Assembly: GCF_020905295.1 (NCBI RefSeq)
Contig: NZ_JAJJMM010000001.1
Coordinates: 1,116,001 to 1,180,000 of the forward strand
Reading direction: 5' to 3'
Source of the DNA: Flavobacterium piscisymbiosum
Lineage (GTDB): Bacteria; Bacteroidota; Bacteroidia; Flavobacteriales; Flavobacteriaceae
Length of the DNA stretch: 64,000 nucleotides
The position numbers and the translations under genes were made by a program. Of this stretch, positions 8,140 through 17,754 are shown in pieces; the first letter of the stretch is position 1, and every line of letters begins with the position of its first letter. The notes under the pieces are model-generated. The model saw only the letters and a program-made list of their open reading frames with translations, had not been told where the DNA came from and ran no database searches.

Positions 8140-9165
8140 ATGTTAAAAAACGACCTATTTTTAAAAGCATTAAAAGGAGAAACTGTTCAACGTCCGCCAG
8201 TATGGATGATGCGTCAAGCCGGAAGATATTTACCGGAATTCATCGCTTTACGTGATAAATATGATTTTTTCACAAGATGTCAAACTCCTGAATTGGCTGC
8301 AGAAATCACAGTTCAGCCTATTCGCAGAATTGCACCGGATGCAGCGATTTTATTCTCAGATATTTTGGTTGTTCCGCAAGCAATGGGAATCGAAGTTTTG
8401 ATGAAAGAGAATTTTGGTCCGTTTGTACCAAATCCAATTCGTTCAATGGCTGATGTTCACAGAGTTTATGTTCCGGACATTCAGGAAACTTTAGGTTATG
8501 TAATGGATGCCATTAAATTGACTAAAGAAATGCTGAACGACGAAGTACCATTAATTGGTTTCGCTGGTTCGCCCTGGACCATTTTCTGTTATGCTGTTGA
8601 AGGAAAAGGTTCTAAAAGTTTTGATACTGCAAAAGGTTTCGCTTTCTCAAACCCTGCAGCGGCACATACATTATTACAAAAAATTACAGATACTACTATT
8701 TTATATCTTAAAGAAAAAGTAAAAGCGGGAGTTGATGCCGTTCAGATTTTTGATTCTTGGGGAGGAATGCTTTCTCCGGTTGATTATCAGGAATTTTCAT
8801 GGAAATACATCAATCAAATCGTTGAGGCTTTGGCAGATCACGCTCCGGTAATTGTTTTCGGAAAAGGATGTTGGTTTGCTCTTGGCGAAATGGGTAAAAG
8901 TAGAGCTTCGGCACTTGGTGTAGACTGGACTTGTTCGCCTAGAAATGCGCGTTATTTGTCTGGTGGAAACATTACTTTACAAGGAAATTTTGATCCGTCA
9001 AGATTGCTTTCTCCAATTCCTACCATTAAAAAAATGGTTCACCAAATGATTGACGAGTTCGGAAAAGATAAATATGTTGTAAATTTAGGTCACGGAATTT
9101 TACCAAATATCCCTGTAGACCACGCAAAAGCGTTTATTGACGCGGTTAAGGAATACGGGAACTAA
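8140..9165 (+). CDS. hemE: Uroporphyrinogen decarboxylase HemE
   Basis: Removes four acetate carboxyls from uroporphyrinogen III to give coproporphyrinogen III. At 341 residues it is full length. The N-terminal signature [17 protein letters not shown] lies near residues 18-34, [14 protein letters not shown] near 71-84, [16 protein letters not shown] near 139-154 and DSWGGMLSP near 205-213, with the catalytic Asp in the SDI motif. It follows hemACD on the same strand, separated from hemD by the palindromic repeats. Confidence 0.98.
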   Translation: MLKNDLFLKALKGETVQRPPVWMMRQAGRYLPEFIALRDKYDFFTRCQTPELAAEITVQPIRRIAPDAAILFSDILVVPQAMGIEVLMKENFGPFVPNPIRSMADVHRVYVPDIQETLGYVMDAIKLTKEMLNDEVPLIGFAGSPWTIFCYAVEGKGSKSFDTAKGFAFSNPAAAHTLLQKITDTTILYLKEKVKAGVDAVQIFDSWGGMLSPVDYQEFSWKYINQIVEALADHAPVIVFGKGCWFALGEMGKSRASALGVDWTCSPRNARYLSGGNITLQGNFDPSRLLSPIPTIKKMVHQMIDEFGKDKYVVNLGHGILPNIPVDHAKAFIDAVKEYGN

Positions 9166-9171
9166 ACAGAG

Positions 9172-9239
9172 TATTCGGTTTTCAGTCGCAGTTTTCAGTC
9201 TACTTTTAAACTGAAAATTGCGACTGAGACTGAAAACTA
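9172..9239. repeat. AGTCTCAG-type palindromic repeat, copy 2 (after hemE)
   Basis: GTTTTCAGTCGCAGTTTTCAGTC pairs imperfectly with the following GACTGAGACTGAAAAC stretch. It is the same family as 2002-2076 and sits in the hemE to membrane-protein gap. Only its hairpin form suggests a function. Confidence 0.7.
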
Positions 9240-9252
9240 AAAAAAACCTTAG

Positions 9253-9948
9253 ATGTTCGCAAACCTAAACTTCTCCAGAAACTCGCCCTTTTCTTTTGTA
9301 GAATATGCATTTCAGGCGTATTATGCGACTGTGTTTTTGATGGTTTGGCTGCATCCGGAAGAACATCCGGTAAGTCTTATAAATGATTTGGCTATTCTAA
9401 TGGCTTTCGAATTTATTATGGTGCATTCAGGAGTTTTTATGGCGGTTATGCCTAAAAAATTGTCGCTTTTTGTGTTTTTTCCCATGTATGGATTATTTGC
9501 ACTGGCTTTTCATCATTCTGTCATTAATACCAACATTTTATATATTTATTTGCTAACGGTTTTAAACCGGATGCGATTTGCTTTTTCTGATGTTAGTCCG
9601 GAAGTACGGGCTATGCAAATAGGAAAATCTGTTGCTAAAGCAATGTTGTACTTCTTTTTAATTTTTGCTGTTAGTTTTGGAAATAGTATAATTCCGCAAT
9701 TTGGATTAACAGAAGAATTTTTAGAAAAATCTAAGTATTTTGACACTGTAAAATCAAGCGGATTGTTTATAGAAAAACCATATGTACCAATATGTATGGG
9801 TTTTATATACTACTCTTTGCCGGTTTTGTATTTTATTTACAGAACTATCAAAAGTTTTGGAAGAAATAATAGTGATACTTTTCAGGAAGAGAAACTTATT
9901 TTTAGCAAAACAACTTACACTCAGAAGTTTAAATCGGATAAAAGATAA
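9253..9948 (+). CDS. Uncharacterised multi-pass membrane protein in the heme operon
   Basis: A 231-residue protein I do not recognise. Hydrophobic helices are visible at about residues 15-35, 45-65, 70-90, 95-110, 130-155 and 180-200, with a basic C-terminal tail, so it is an inner-membrane protein with around six helices. It has no signal peptide and no cofactor-binding motif that I can point to. It lies between hemE and hemF and is followed after 6 bp by a small ORF, so it belongs to the same transcription unit. A role in heme or membrane biology is only suggested by position. Confidence 0.75.
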   Translation: MFANLNFSRNSPFSFVEYAFQAYYATVFLMVWLHPEEHPVSLINDLAILMAFEFIMVHSGVFMAVMPKKLSLFVFFPMYGLFALAFHHSVINTNILYIYLLTVLNRMRFAFSDVSPEVRAMQIGKSVAKAMLYFFLIFAVSFGNSIIPQFGLTEEFLEKSKYFDTVKSSGLFIEKPYVPICMGFIYYSLPVLYFIYRTIKSFGRNNSDTFQEEKLIFSKTTYTQKFKSDKR

Positions 9949-9954
9949 AAAATC

Positions 9955-10332
9955 ATGCTCAATAAAGGTTTAAGAGACGAAGAAAGTATTAGAATAGAGA
10001 ACACTCTAAGAACTTTGCATGCGTTAATTTTTGTTCCAAAATTTTGGAATGCCGAAGATACGAGTCTTATAGATGAACAGCTAAAGAGTTTTGGCTTAAG
10101 CCTGGAAAGAACAATTGAAATCCCTGAAGAAGATCTAATTCTTCTCTTACAACAATGTCATCTCGACTGGAATCAACAGGAACAATTTGCAGATATTTTG
10201 ATAGGATTGTCACAGGAAAAACAATTTGATTTTTTAGGAAAAGCACTTGCTATTTACCAATATATCCAAAAAGAAAGCAAAGTTTTTTCTTTTGGAATAA
10301 ATACTAAAATTGCTTCGGCCAAAAATAAATAA
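9955..10332 (+). CDS. Small hypothetical protein (125 aa) in the heme operon
   Basis: A soluble, acidic, Leu-rich, probably helical protein with no signal peptide or membrane helix and no family I recognise. It starts 6 bp after the upstream membrane-protein gene and ends 2 bp before the GNAT gene, so it is cotranscribed. The neighbours suggest a housekeeping accessory role but do not define one. Confidence 0.72.
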   Translation: MLNKGLRDEESIRIENTLRTLHALIFVPKFWNAEDTSLIDEQLKSFGLSLERTIEIPEEDLILLLQQCHLDWNQQEQFADILIGLSQEKQFDFLGKALAIYQYIQKESKVFSFGINTKIASAKNK

Positions 10333-10334
10333 AC

Positions 10335-10880
10335 ATGAGTTTTACAGATTTGAAAATAGACCGAATTGAAGATGTTTTGCCTAAAGAATTTTACAATTTA
10401 GTAAATAAAAACAGTAATCATATTGGAAAAACTTTCCCGCTAACTCTGGCCAATTCCGATTCATTAAAAAAAGCAGAAGATTTTCTGGAAGTCACTCGTA
10501 ATAAAGAAAAAACCAAGGAAGGTTTTTATTTTTACGCAAGAGATATCCAAACCAACAATTTAATTGGTTATTTGTGTGTAAAAACCATTGATTACCGCAT
10601 TTCGAAATGTGAATTAGGTTATTTTGTTGATGAAGATTATCAGGGAAAAGGAATTACATCAAAAATGGTTGTGGATGCACTTGAATTTTGTTTCAACGAA
10701 TTGAAGATGAACAAGGTTTTCATCTGTACTTCAGAAATTAATTTAGCAAGCCAACGAATTGCATTAAAACATAATTTTAAACAAGAAGGAATTTTGCGGG
10801 ACGAATTTAGAAATGGTGACGGCGAACTGCAGAATACTGTTTATTTCGGATTGCTTAAATCAGAATATAATAAAACATAG
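10335..10880 (+). CDS. GNAT family N-acetyltransferase (RimJ/RimL-like)
   Basis: A 181-residue acetyltransferase. The acetyl-CoA region reads LGYFVDEDYQGKGITSKMV near 95-113, carrying the QGKGI pyrophosphate-binding loop, and is followed by the RimJ/RimL-type CTSEINLASQRIALKHNF near 131-148, typical of enzymes acetylating protein N-termini or ribosomal proteins. The substrate is unknown. It starts 2 bp after the small upstream ORF and lies in the hemE-hemF stretch. Confidence 0.88.
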   Translation: MSFTDLKIDRIEDVLPKEFYNLVNKNSNHIGKTFPLTLANSDSLKKAEDFLEVTRNKEKTKEGFYFYARDIQTNNLIGYLCVKTIDYRISKCELGYFVDEDYQGKGITSKMVVDALEFCFNELKMNKVFICTSEINLASQRIALKHNFKQEGILRDEFRNGDGELQNTVYFGLLKSEYNKT

Positions 10881-10893
10881 ACTTCTTAAAAAC

Positions 10894-11012
10894 ATGTCGA
10901 ATGAGTGGGTTACAAATTATAACTAACTGAAATTTTAAGAAAAACAGGTAAGAAAGTGGTCAATAAATTAAATGCTATTGATTATTTGGAAAACAAAAAA
11001 GAATTGGAATAA
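10894..11012 (+). pseudogene. Short frameshifted ORF remnant between the GNAT gene and hemF
   Basis: ATG 10894 opens a frame reading MSNEWVTNYN and then TAA. From the same point the -1 frame continues open as LTEILRKTGKKVVNKLNAID and on to LENKKELE, ending at a TAA (10010 bases after the start of the window plus 1000, i.e. 11010-11012) that overlaps the hemF ATG as TAATG. The coupling-style overlap and protein-like composition suggest a real small gene of about 39 codons damaged by a single-base indel. It could also be chance; the family is unknown. Confidence 0.35.
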
Positions 11013-11914
11013 TGAAAGATAAATTTTACGCATACATACAAAAGTTACAAGACCAGATTTGTGCCGGATTAGAAGCTGTTGACGGAACTACAAAATTCCG
11101 TGAAGATCTTTGGAAACGCCCGGAAGGTGGTGGCGGAAGAACTCGCGTTATTGAAAACGGAAATGTTTTTGAAAAAGGCGGTGTCAACATTTCGGCCGTT
11201 CACGGAAAATTACCGGAAGCCATGCAAAAAATGTTTGGTGTTGGCGAAGCTGATTTTTTTGCCTGCGGATTAAGTTTGGTTTTACACCCAAAGAATCCAA
11301 TGACGCCAACCGTTCATGCCAATTGGCGTTATTTTGAAATGTATGACGAACAAGGAAAAGTAATCGAACAATGGTTTGGTGGCGGACAGGATTTAACGCC
11401 TTATTATTTGTTTGAAGAAGATGCCAAACACTTTCATCAAACCTGTAAAACAGCTTGCGACAAACACAATCCGGAGTTTTATCCAAAATATAAAAAACAA
11501 TGCGACACTTATTTCTGGAATGCGCATAGAAACGAAGCCCGCGGAATTGGCGGTTTATTCTTTGATTATTGCAAAGCAAATGAACAAATGTCGATGGAAG
11601 ACTGGTTCAGTTTTGTAACCGAAGTTGGCGATAGTTTCCTAGAAGCTTATGTTCCGATTGTAGAAAGAAGAAAAAACCTGGAATATACTCCTGAAAACAG
11701 AAACTGGCAGGAAATCCGTCGAGGGCGTTATGTTGAATTTAATCTGGTTCACGACAAAGGCACTTTATTCGGTTTAAAAACCAACGGAAGAATCGAAAGT
11801 ATTTTGATGAGTTTACCTCCGCACGTGCAATGGGTTTACGATCATCATGCAGAAGCAGGAAGTGATGAAGAAAAATTAGTGAATGTGTTAGAAAATCCTG
11901 TTGACTGGATTTAA
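11012..11914 (+). CDS. hemF: Oxygen-dependent coproporphyrinogen III oxidase HemF
   Basis: Oxidatively decarboxylates coproporphyrinogen III to protoporphyrinogen IX using O2. The 300-residue length is typical. Hallmarks are WKRPEGGGGRTRVIENG near 29-45, FEKGGVNISAVHGKLPE near 48-64, TVHANWRYFEMY near 99-110, WFGGGQDLTPYY near 116-127 and RRGRYVEFNLVHDKGTLFGL near 226-245. This oxygen-dependent form fits an aerobic lifestyle. HemJ and HemH in the minus-strand run complete the route to heme. Confidence 0.98.
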   Translation: MKDKFYAYIQKLQDQICAGLEAVDGTTKFREDLWKRPEGGGGRTRVIENGNVFEKGGVNISAVHGKLPEAMQKMFGVGEADFFACGLSLVLHPKNPMTPTVHANWRYFEMYDEQGKVIEQWFGGGQDLTPYYLFEEDAKHFHQTCKTACDKHNPEFYPKYKKQCDTYFWNAHRNEARGIGGLFFDYCKANEQMSMEDWFSFVTEVGDSFLEAYVPIVERRKNLEYTPENRNWQEIRRGRYVEFNLVHDKGTLFGLKTNGRIESILMSLPPHVQWVYDHHAEAGSDEEKLVNVLENPVDWI

Positions 11915-11936
11915 TACAATTGATCATAATATTTTA

Positions 11937-12000
11937 TTTTTAATACCCAAAAACATAGATTTAAAATTGTAATTTAGGGTTGTTTTTTGGGTATTAAAAA
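11937..12000. terminator. 19-bp inverted repeat after hemF, before the DUF4421 gene
   Basis: TTTTTAATACCCAAAAACA (11937-11955) is complementary to TGTTTTTTGGGTATTAAAAA (11981-12000) apart from one extra T, around a 25-nt loop. It lies 23 bp after the hemF stop and 7 bp before the next ATG. It may end hemF transcription or fold over the DUF4421 translation start. Confidence 0.6.
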
Positions 12001-12007
12001 TAAACGA

Positions 12008-12946
12008 ATGAATCTAAAACTGATTTATATAGTATTCTTTGGAAGCGTTTTTGGGTGTTTTGCCCAAAACGATTCGCTGCAAAATCCCTATTTCAAATCG
12101 TACAATGATAATATTACCACCAGTATTTATTATTTAGACACTTCTAATAGTTTTCAGATTGCTTCAGGAGCTCAAAATTCAGAAACATTTCTTAATCTTA
12201 CTCCCAATAGAAGAGAACAGATTGGTTTTAATCTAAACTATAAAATCATTGATATCTCTCTTGGTTTTGCACCAAAATTTCTTGGTGGCAACAAAGGCGA
12301 TTCAAAATCCAAGCATTTTAATTTCAATACCCGTTTTTATTATAAAAAATGGATGCAGTCGTTTACTTACATCAATCAAAAAGGGTTTTATATCAGTGAT
12401 GATAATATAACGGCACAATTACCGAATATGCGTACTATGAAAATTGGCGGTTCAACGTCGTATGTTTTCAATGATAAATTCTCTTTTAAAACATTGGTGA
12501 GCCAAAACGAATGGCAAACCAAAAGTTCCGGAAGTTTTATTCCAACTTTTTCATTTTACTATACCAATATAGACTTAAACACTCTCGATACACCACCCGG
12601 AGACATTTATGTTTTTACTTTAGCTCCATCCTATTTCTATAATTTTGTAATTAGTAATAGGGTTTTAATTGGTGCCGGAGTTGCTTTAGGTGTTGGAATT
12701 AATGACATCAACGGAGACACATCTGCTTTATATCAAGGTGATTTCAATTTAAAACTGGCGTATAATAACGATCGTTTCTTTGCTTTTGCAAGTATGAATG
12801 CTACAAGTTTTGCTCAGGACGATAAGGTCAGTCCGCGATTGAATGATAATATTGTTACTTTAAAACTTTCTGCAGGTTACCGATTTGATCCGCCAAAAAA
12901 AGTAAAAGAGGTTTACGATAAAGTAAATCAGAAAATAGGTTTGTAA
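12008..12946 (+). CDS. DUF4421-like outer-membrane beta-barrel protein
   Basis: A 312-residue exported protein with a signal peptide (LIYIVFFGSVFGCFAQ at about 4-19) followed by alternating aromatic/polar strands typical of an outer-membrane barrel. Examples are HFNFNTRFYYKKWMQSFTY and DIYVFTLAPSYFYNFVI, with an aromatic near-terminal strand (LKLSAGYRF). This resembles the DUF4421 family of Bacteroidota; the assignment is from memory. I start at ATG 12008; an upstream TTG (11987) lies in the hairpin arm. It is followed after 27 bp by the aldolase gene. Function unknown. Confidence 0.8.
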   Translation: MNLKLIYIVFFGSVFGCFAQNDSLQNPYFKSYNDNITTSIYYLDTSNSFQIASGAQNSETFLNLTPNRREQIGFNLNYKIIDISLGFAPKFLGGNKGDSKSKHFNFNTRFYYKKWMQSFTYINQKGFYISDDNITAQLPNMRTMKIGGSTSYVFNDKFSFKTLVSQNEWQTKSSGSFIPTFSFYYTNIDLNTLDTPPGDIYVFTLAPSYFYNFVISNRVLIGAGVALGVGINDINGDTSALYQGDFNLKLAYNNDRFFAFASMNATSFAQDDKVSPRLNDNIVTLKLSAGYRFDPPKKVKEVYDKVNQKIGL

Positions 12947-12973
12947 TAGCCATTAAATTTAAAACAAAACATT

Positions 12974-13876
12974 ATGAAAAATAGAGAACGATACATAGCA
13001 CAACTAAACCGTATGCATTCCGGAAAAGGATTTATAGCCGCACTGGATCAAAGTGGCGGAAGCACTCCAAAAGCCTTAGCACAATACGGTGTACAGGAAA
13101 GCAGTTTTACAAACGACGACGAAATGTATACTCTTGTACATGAAATGAGAACCCGAATTATAAAAAGTCCTGCCTTTGATCGCGAATATATTCTGGGCGC
13201 TATTTTGTTCGAAAATACTATGGATCGTAAAATCGACGAACAATGGACAGCCGACTATTTGTGGGAGAAAAAAAACATAGTTCCGTTTTTAAAAGTCGAT
13301 AAAGGACTTGCCGACCTTGTAAATGGCGTACAATTGATGAAGCCTATTGCTAATTTAGATGAATTGCTGACTCGTGCTGTAGAAAAAAATGTTTTTGGCA
13401 CTAAGATGCGTTCTGTAATTAAAGAAGCCAATGCAGCTGGAATTCGTGAAGTAGTCGAACAACAATTTGCGGTAGGTTTACAAATTTTCGGAAAAGGACT
13501 TATCCCGATTATCGAACCTGAAGTAGATATTTACAGCGCTGATAAAGAAAAATCTGAAGAAATTCTAAAAGAAGAAATCAAAAAACAGCTTAATTTACTG
13601 GGTAAAGAGGTAAAAGTAATGCTGAAATTGTCTCTCCCGACTGTGAATGATTTTTACAAAGAACTAATGTCAGATCCGCATGTGGTGCGTGTTGTAGCAT
13701 TGTCCGGCGGATACGGTCAGGATGAAGCCAATGATAAACTTTCGCAAAACCACGGATTGATTGCCAGTTTCTCGCGAGCATTGTCTGAAGGTCTTTCAGC
13801 AGGTCAGTCTGATGCTGATTTTAATACTAAACTGGGCAAAACCATCAAAGAAATTTATGCAGCTTCGATCACATAA
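12974..13876 (+). CDS. Class I fructose-1,6-bisphosphate aldolase
   Basis: Cleaves fructose 1,6-bisphosphate into dihydroxyacetone phosphate and glyceraldehyde 3-phosphate through a Schiff base, without metal. The 300-residue prokaryotic class I type shows [16 protein letters not shown] near 20-35, [11 protein letters not shown] near 79-89, PIIEPEVDI near 177-185 and the Schiff-base lysine in VMLKLSLP near 215-222. It lies 27 bp downstream of the DUF4421 gene and ends in a strong hairpin shared with the convergent gene. Unrelated in function to the heme genes. Confidence 0.95.
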   Translation: MKNRERYIAQLNRMHSGKGFIAALDQSGGSTPKALAQYGVQESSFTNDDEMYTLVHEMRTRIIKSPAFDREYILGAILFENTMDRKIDEQWTADYLWEKKNIVPFLKVDKGLADLVNGVQLMKPIANLDELLTRAVEKNVFGTKMRSVIKEANAAGIREVVEQQFAVGLQIFGKGLIPIIEPEVDIYSADKEKSEEILKEEIKKQLNLLGKEVKVMLKLSLPTVNDFYKELMSDPHVVRVVALSGGYGQDEANDKLSQNHGLIASFSRALSEGLSAGQSDADFNTKLGKTIKEIYAASIT

Positions 13877-13898
13877 TCGAATATTCTTTAATACATAA

Positions 13899-13935
13899 AA
13901 AATCCCCGAAAATTGAAAACTTTCGGGGATTTGCT
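13899..13935. terminator. Bidirectional terminator between the aldolase gene and the convergent gene
   Basis: AAATCCCCGAAA (13900-13911) pairs with TTTCGGGGATTT (13921-13932), followed by a T-rich tract on the plus strand and, read in reverse, on the minus strand. This is a classic intrinsic hairpin serving both converging genes. Confidence 0.88.
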
Positions 13936-13951
13936 TTTTATAATTTTACAA

Positions 13952-15781
13952 CTATTTAGAGGTTAATTCCTGAGTTAAATCTAAAGTTTGCAGAATGATA
14001 TTTTTATCAGATTTCAACGAGTTCAATTTAAACCCAAAAACCAATTTATTGTTGATTAACTTTTTAGGAGATTCAAATGTGATGTCTGAAAATTGCTCCG
14101 AAAACTTGCTGAATTTCCCTAAATCCGAAGGGTTAGCTTCACCTGATTTGCCAAATGCATTTATTAGTTCGGCCATATTCAGTTTTCCAAACATATAGTT
14201 TTTCTTCAAATCTTTTTTGGCTTCGCCAGAAAATGTACCGTTACCGGCATTAAAATAATCCAGTGTATTCGCTATTACAATAACATCTTTGTCTTTTTTG
14301 ATGAAGATGTCTCCGTATTCTTTGGTTCCGGTAACAACATAATAATTGTCTTTTTGCACCAGTACTTTTTTGCGAACGCCCAACTGCATCAATTTATCAG
14401 CAAAAGTAGGATGTGTGGAAGTAAAAATCACAGAAAATAACGGAACTGATTTTTTAGTCTTTTTATCAATTACTTTCTCTTCATAGTTTTCATCATATTC
14501 GTATGATTTGGTCATAACCTCAATTTCCTTGAAACCGTATAAAAATGCGCTTAAATCACCATCAAAAAGTGTTGCGGCAGCTTCTTCATCAACAATTGTC
14601 GAAATTAAATCGGTAACAACTGCAATATCTTCTTTTACCAGTTTTGGACTTTGAAATATATCTGCCATTAGAGACGGGAAATTTTCCAGAGCCGCCTTTG
14701 TATTTAAATGATACGACATATAACCCAAAGGCTTTTGTGCAGGGAAATAATTAAAAACATTCTTGTTTATTTTTCTATTCGTGACTTTACTCACCACTTC
14801 GGCAAGCTCTGGCGAATATTCGACAACTTCTTCTACACGCGCATTATTATTGTCAAAATAAAAATCAAGATTAATACCTTTTATAAAATTTCCAAAGCTT
14901 TTCTGCGTAGGCAAAAATTTATCGTAACCTCCAAAAATGGCCATTGGATAATTGGACATAGAATATAAACTTTTCATTGCAGCGCTATAATTGATCCAGG
15001 ACGAAATATCGGCATTAGCGTTTATTTTTTCTGAACTTGGTGCAGTAAATCCATTTTCGAATAATGATTTTATAATCTGATTTAGCTTTTCTGTTTGTTC
15101 CAGATTAAAAGTAGCTTCCTGAATTGTGTACGGTGCGCTTTCAGTATACTCTTGTTCCCCATTGTACGGAACCGGAGCTTCTTCAACCACAATTGGAGCA
15201 TCATTTATTGGAGCATCTATTATGATAGAAGGTTCTTCCGTTGTTGTTTCTTCGTAAACCTCATCAACAGCAACAGAATCTTGCAAAACAGCTTCACTTT
15301 CGGTTGTATAAAACCTCGAAGGAAGTCTTTGGGTTAATTCCAGAATAACCAGATAATTATCGTTCCATGCAAATGTTTTGTTCTTGCCTCTTGCATTAAA
15401 AACAGCATACTTACCTAGATCCTGAATCTGTACATTTTCAGCTAATCCATTCCCAAATTCCTTTATTATAAATTGTTTGACCGCTTCTTTGCTTTTTACA
15501 GGAATTGTAACCTGATAATACGGAATACTGTCTGAGAATTTTCCGTGAATGGTTATTTTTTGATCTAACTGAATAAGCTCGGTATATTTTGTAAAATCTA
15601 AATCAGGCTTTTTAGCGCTGTATTTCGTTATGATAGGATGATTCAGGATTTCGGCAACGCTTACTTTTTTAGAAAGCTGATTTCCGTTAAACTGAACAAA
15701 ATAATCGTATTCGCTTTTATTAATTTATCCAAAAGTTAAATACGTGGCGAATAATAAAAATAAAGTATAAAAATGCTTCAT
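13952..15781 (-). pseudogene. Large secreted protein gene with one in-frame stop right after the signal peptide
   Basis: From ATG 15781 the frame reads MKHFYTLFLLFATYLTFG and then TAA (15725-15727), followed in the same frame by about 590 uninterrupted codons to 13952 beginning INKSEYDYFVQFNGNQ. A signal peptide ending FG just before Q is normal in this group, so CAA to TAA (one transition) is the simplest history. After the stop the first start-like codon is TTG at 15286 and the first ATG is far inside, so re-initiation would lose a conserved-looking domain. The protein has an acidic Glu/Pro-rich linker near residues 165-200 and no family I can name firmly; it is DUF4836-like at best. The upstream lipoprotein gene ends 3 bp before this ATG. 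Confidence 0.75.
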
Positions 15782-15784
15782 AAA

Positions 15785-16417
15785 TCAGGGAGTTAATTGG
15801 ATTGTATTGTTCATTAATGCCGATTTTTTAAGTACGCTGAACATACTTTGTTTTAAAAATACGGTCTTTTTGTTTTGCGAAATTTTACTGTTTGGGTTTT
15901 GTACTGCCTGTACATCTTTATCGAATGTATAAATGGCAATAATATTGGCTGCTTCCAGATCTTTCTTTTTCTTAGGATCTTTAACCACTTTTTCGGGAAC
16001 CGGATAAGAAGCAATTCTTTCGAAATTTTTTTCGCTTCCGCTAAAGTGAATCTGATCGCGCTGATTGTTTATCGTATTCACAACCGCATTCAATGCTTTT
16101 AGATTGGCATAATTGAGTTTGATAATGAAAACATAATTGTCAAAATCAGTCTTGGTCGTTACGTTTGTAATTCCTTCTATTTTTAAAGCTTTTATTTTAA
16201 AATCTTCCAGTTTTTTGGTGATTTCCTGTTCGTTAGGGATTTTTACGCCATCGACTTCTTCCAGCCACATTGCTGATTTTGTCTTAAACCAGGATTTCGA
16301 AAAGTCGACCATGAGGGTATATTCACCACTTTGATCGTCGTGGTGTTTGATTCTTTCTGTTATTTCAAAGCAACTTGTTAAAAGTAAACAACAGCATAAA
16401 GCGAGAAATTTCTTCAT
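15785..16417 (-). CDS. Hypothetical lipoprotein
   Basis: A 210-residue lipoprotein: MKKFLALCCCLLLTSC gives a lipobox LTSC with Cys16 as the lipidation site. The rest is soluble alpha/beta in character with a basic KDPKKKKDLE patch near 144-153. No named family is recognised. Its stop is 3 bp from the start of the nonsense-interrupted gene downstream, so the pair was probably an operon. It is exported to the inner or outer membrane, and its function is unknown. Confidence 0.8.
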   Translation of the reverse strand: MKKFLALCCCLLLTSCFEITERIKHHDDQSGEYTLMVDFSKSWFKTKSAMWLEEVDGVKIPNEQEITKKLEDFKIKALKIEGITNVTTKTDFDNYVFIIKLNYANLKALNAVVNTINNQRDQIHFSGSEKNFERIASYPVPEKVVKDPKKKKDLEAANIIAIYTFDKDVQAVQNPNSKISQNKKTVFLKQSMFSVLKKSALMNNTIQLTP

Positions 16418-16759
16418 TAGACAAATTTAATTGGAAAATTTTTAAAAACCATAAGATTAAAAAATTCATTAAACTTATTTATAAAATGAAAAACACAAGG
16501 GCGTTTTGAGAAGTTTAAAAAATTTAAAGTCTAAAACTAAAAAATCAGTAAATTTTTAGATAATATTAACGGATTCTACTCTACGCTAACAGCCTTATTC
16601 TGTTCATTTTTCTTTAACTTTGCGACACTTATTAAAAAGCAATACAATCTTCAAAAAAAACAAAAAAACAACTGTAGTTTTTAGAACAAGAATTAATCGA
16701 TCTGCTTTCAAGGAAATCACATTAAATCTGAAATCTAAAATCTAAAAATCTTAAATTAT
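16418..16759. other. Intergenic region upstream of hemB
   Basis: This 342-bp A/T-rich gap is shared by the divergent lipoprotein gene and hemB. It contains a good -7 element (16615-16622) and, next to the hemB ATG, a run of AATCTGAAATCTAAAATC units (about 16720-16750) related to those at 31160-31195. I see no ORF and no riboswitch-like fold. Confidence 0.6.
16615..16622 (+). promoter_or_regulatory. Putative hemB promoter -7 element (TAACTTTG)
   Basis: TAACTTTG followed by CG matches the TAnnTTTGC pattern of Bacteroidota promoters. It would give a leader of about 130 nt before the hemB ATG at 16760. Confidence 0.55.
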
Positions 16760-17752
16760 ATGTTCCCATTACAAAGAAACCGCCGTTTAAGAACCAATGA
16801 ATCTATTCGTTCTTTAGTTCGTGAAACAAGTTTGAGTCCACAGGATTTTATGCTTCCAATGTTTGTTGCCGAAGGAAAAGATGTAAAAGTAGCGATCCCG
16901 TCTATGCCCGGAATCTACCGTCATTCGTTAGACAATACGATTAAAGAAGTAAAAGAAGCCTGGGATTTAGGTATCAAAGCGGTGAATATTTATGTAAAAG
17001 TTAGCGACAATTTAAAAGATAACAAAGGTGTTGAAGCCTGGAACAAAGATGGTTTGATGCAACAAACGATTCGCGCCATTAAAGATGCTGTTCCGGAAAT
17101 GATTGTGATGCCGGATGTTGCTTTAGATCCTTATTCTATTTATGGTCATGACGGAATTATCGAAAATGGTCAATTGGTAAACGATGCAACTGTCGATGCT
17201 TTAACCCGAATGAGTTTAAGTCATGCCGAAGCCGGAGCCGATTTTGTGGCACCAAGCGACATGATGGACGGAAGAGTTTTAGCAATCAGAAAAGCATTAG
17301 AAGAAAACGGACATCACAATGTGGGAATCATGAGTTATAGTGCCAAATATGCTTCGGCATTTTACGGACCTTTTCGTGATGCATTAGATTCTGCTCCGGT
17401 AGATTCTCAAAATATTCCTAAAGATAAAAAGACCTATCAAATGGATTATGCGAATAGAATTGAAGGAATTCGTGAAGCATTATTAGATGTTGAAGAAGGT
17501 GCAGATATCGTTATGGTAAAACCAGGAATTGCTTATTTAGACATTGTTCGTGAGGTAAAAAATGCCGTTCATGTACCAGTTGCGGTTTACCAGGTATCTG
17601 GTGAGTACGCTATGGTAAAGGCCGCAGCAGAAAGAGGATGGTTAGATCATGACAAAATTATGATAGAGCAACTATATTGCATTAAGCGTGCGGGTGCCAG
17701 TATCATCTCAACTTATTTTGCAAAAGAAGCAGCTTTACTATTAAATAAATAA
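16760..17752 (+). CDS. hemB: Delta-aminolevulinic acid dehydratase (porphobilinogen synthase) HemB
   Basis: Condenses two 5-aminolevulinates to porphobilinogen. The 330 residues carry the paired active-site lysines Lys196 (MSYSAKYASAFYGPFRDA) and Lys254 (VMVKPGIAYLD), and DFVAPSDMMDGR near 161-172. The metal-site segment near 120-134 reads DVALDPYSIYGHDG without the Cys triad of zinc-dependent enzymes, so it should be the Mg2+/metal-independent type. It lies apart from hemA-F but in the same 18-kb heme neighbourhood. A cytochrome c gene starts 2 bp after it. Confidence 0.97.
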   Translation: MFPLQRNRRLRTNESIRSLVRETSLSPQDFMLPMFVAEGKDVKVAIPSMPGIYRHSLDNTIKEVKEAWDLGIKAVNIYVKVSDNLKDNKGVEAWNKDGLMQQTIRAIKDAVPEMIVMPDVALDPYSIYGHDGIIENGQLVNDATVDALTRMSLSHAEAGADFVAPSDMMDGRVLAIRKALEENGHHNVGIMSYSAKYASAFYGPFRDALDSAPVDSQNIPKDKKTYQMDYANRIEGIREALLDVEEGADIVMVKPGIAYLDIVREVKNAVHVPVAVYQVSGEYAMVKAAAERGWLDHDKIMIEQLYCIKRAGASIISTYFAKEAALLLNK

Positions 17753-17754
17753 TC

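Noticed and set aside
9782..9973. 63-codon ORF overlapping the end of the membrane protein gene
   Set aside because: It is an out-of-frame shadow of the 9253-9948 gene; the following real gene starts at 9955 in another frame.
14708..14968. Plus-strand ORF inside the broken secreted-protein gene
   Set aside because: It is antisense to a frame that stays open for about 590 codons; no supporting start context.
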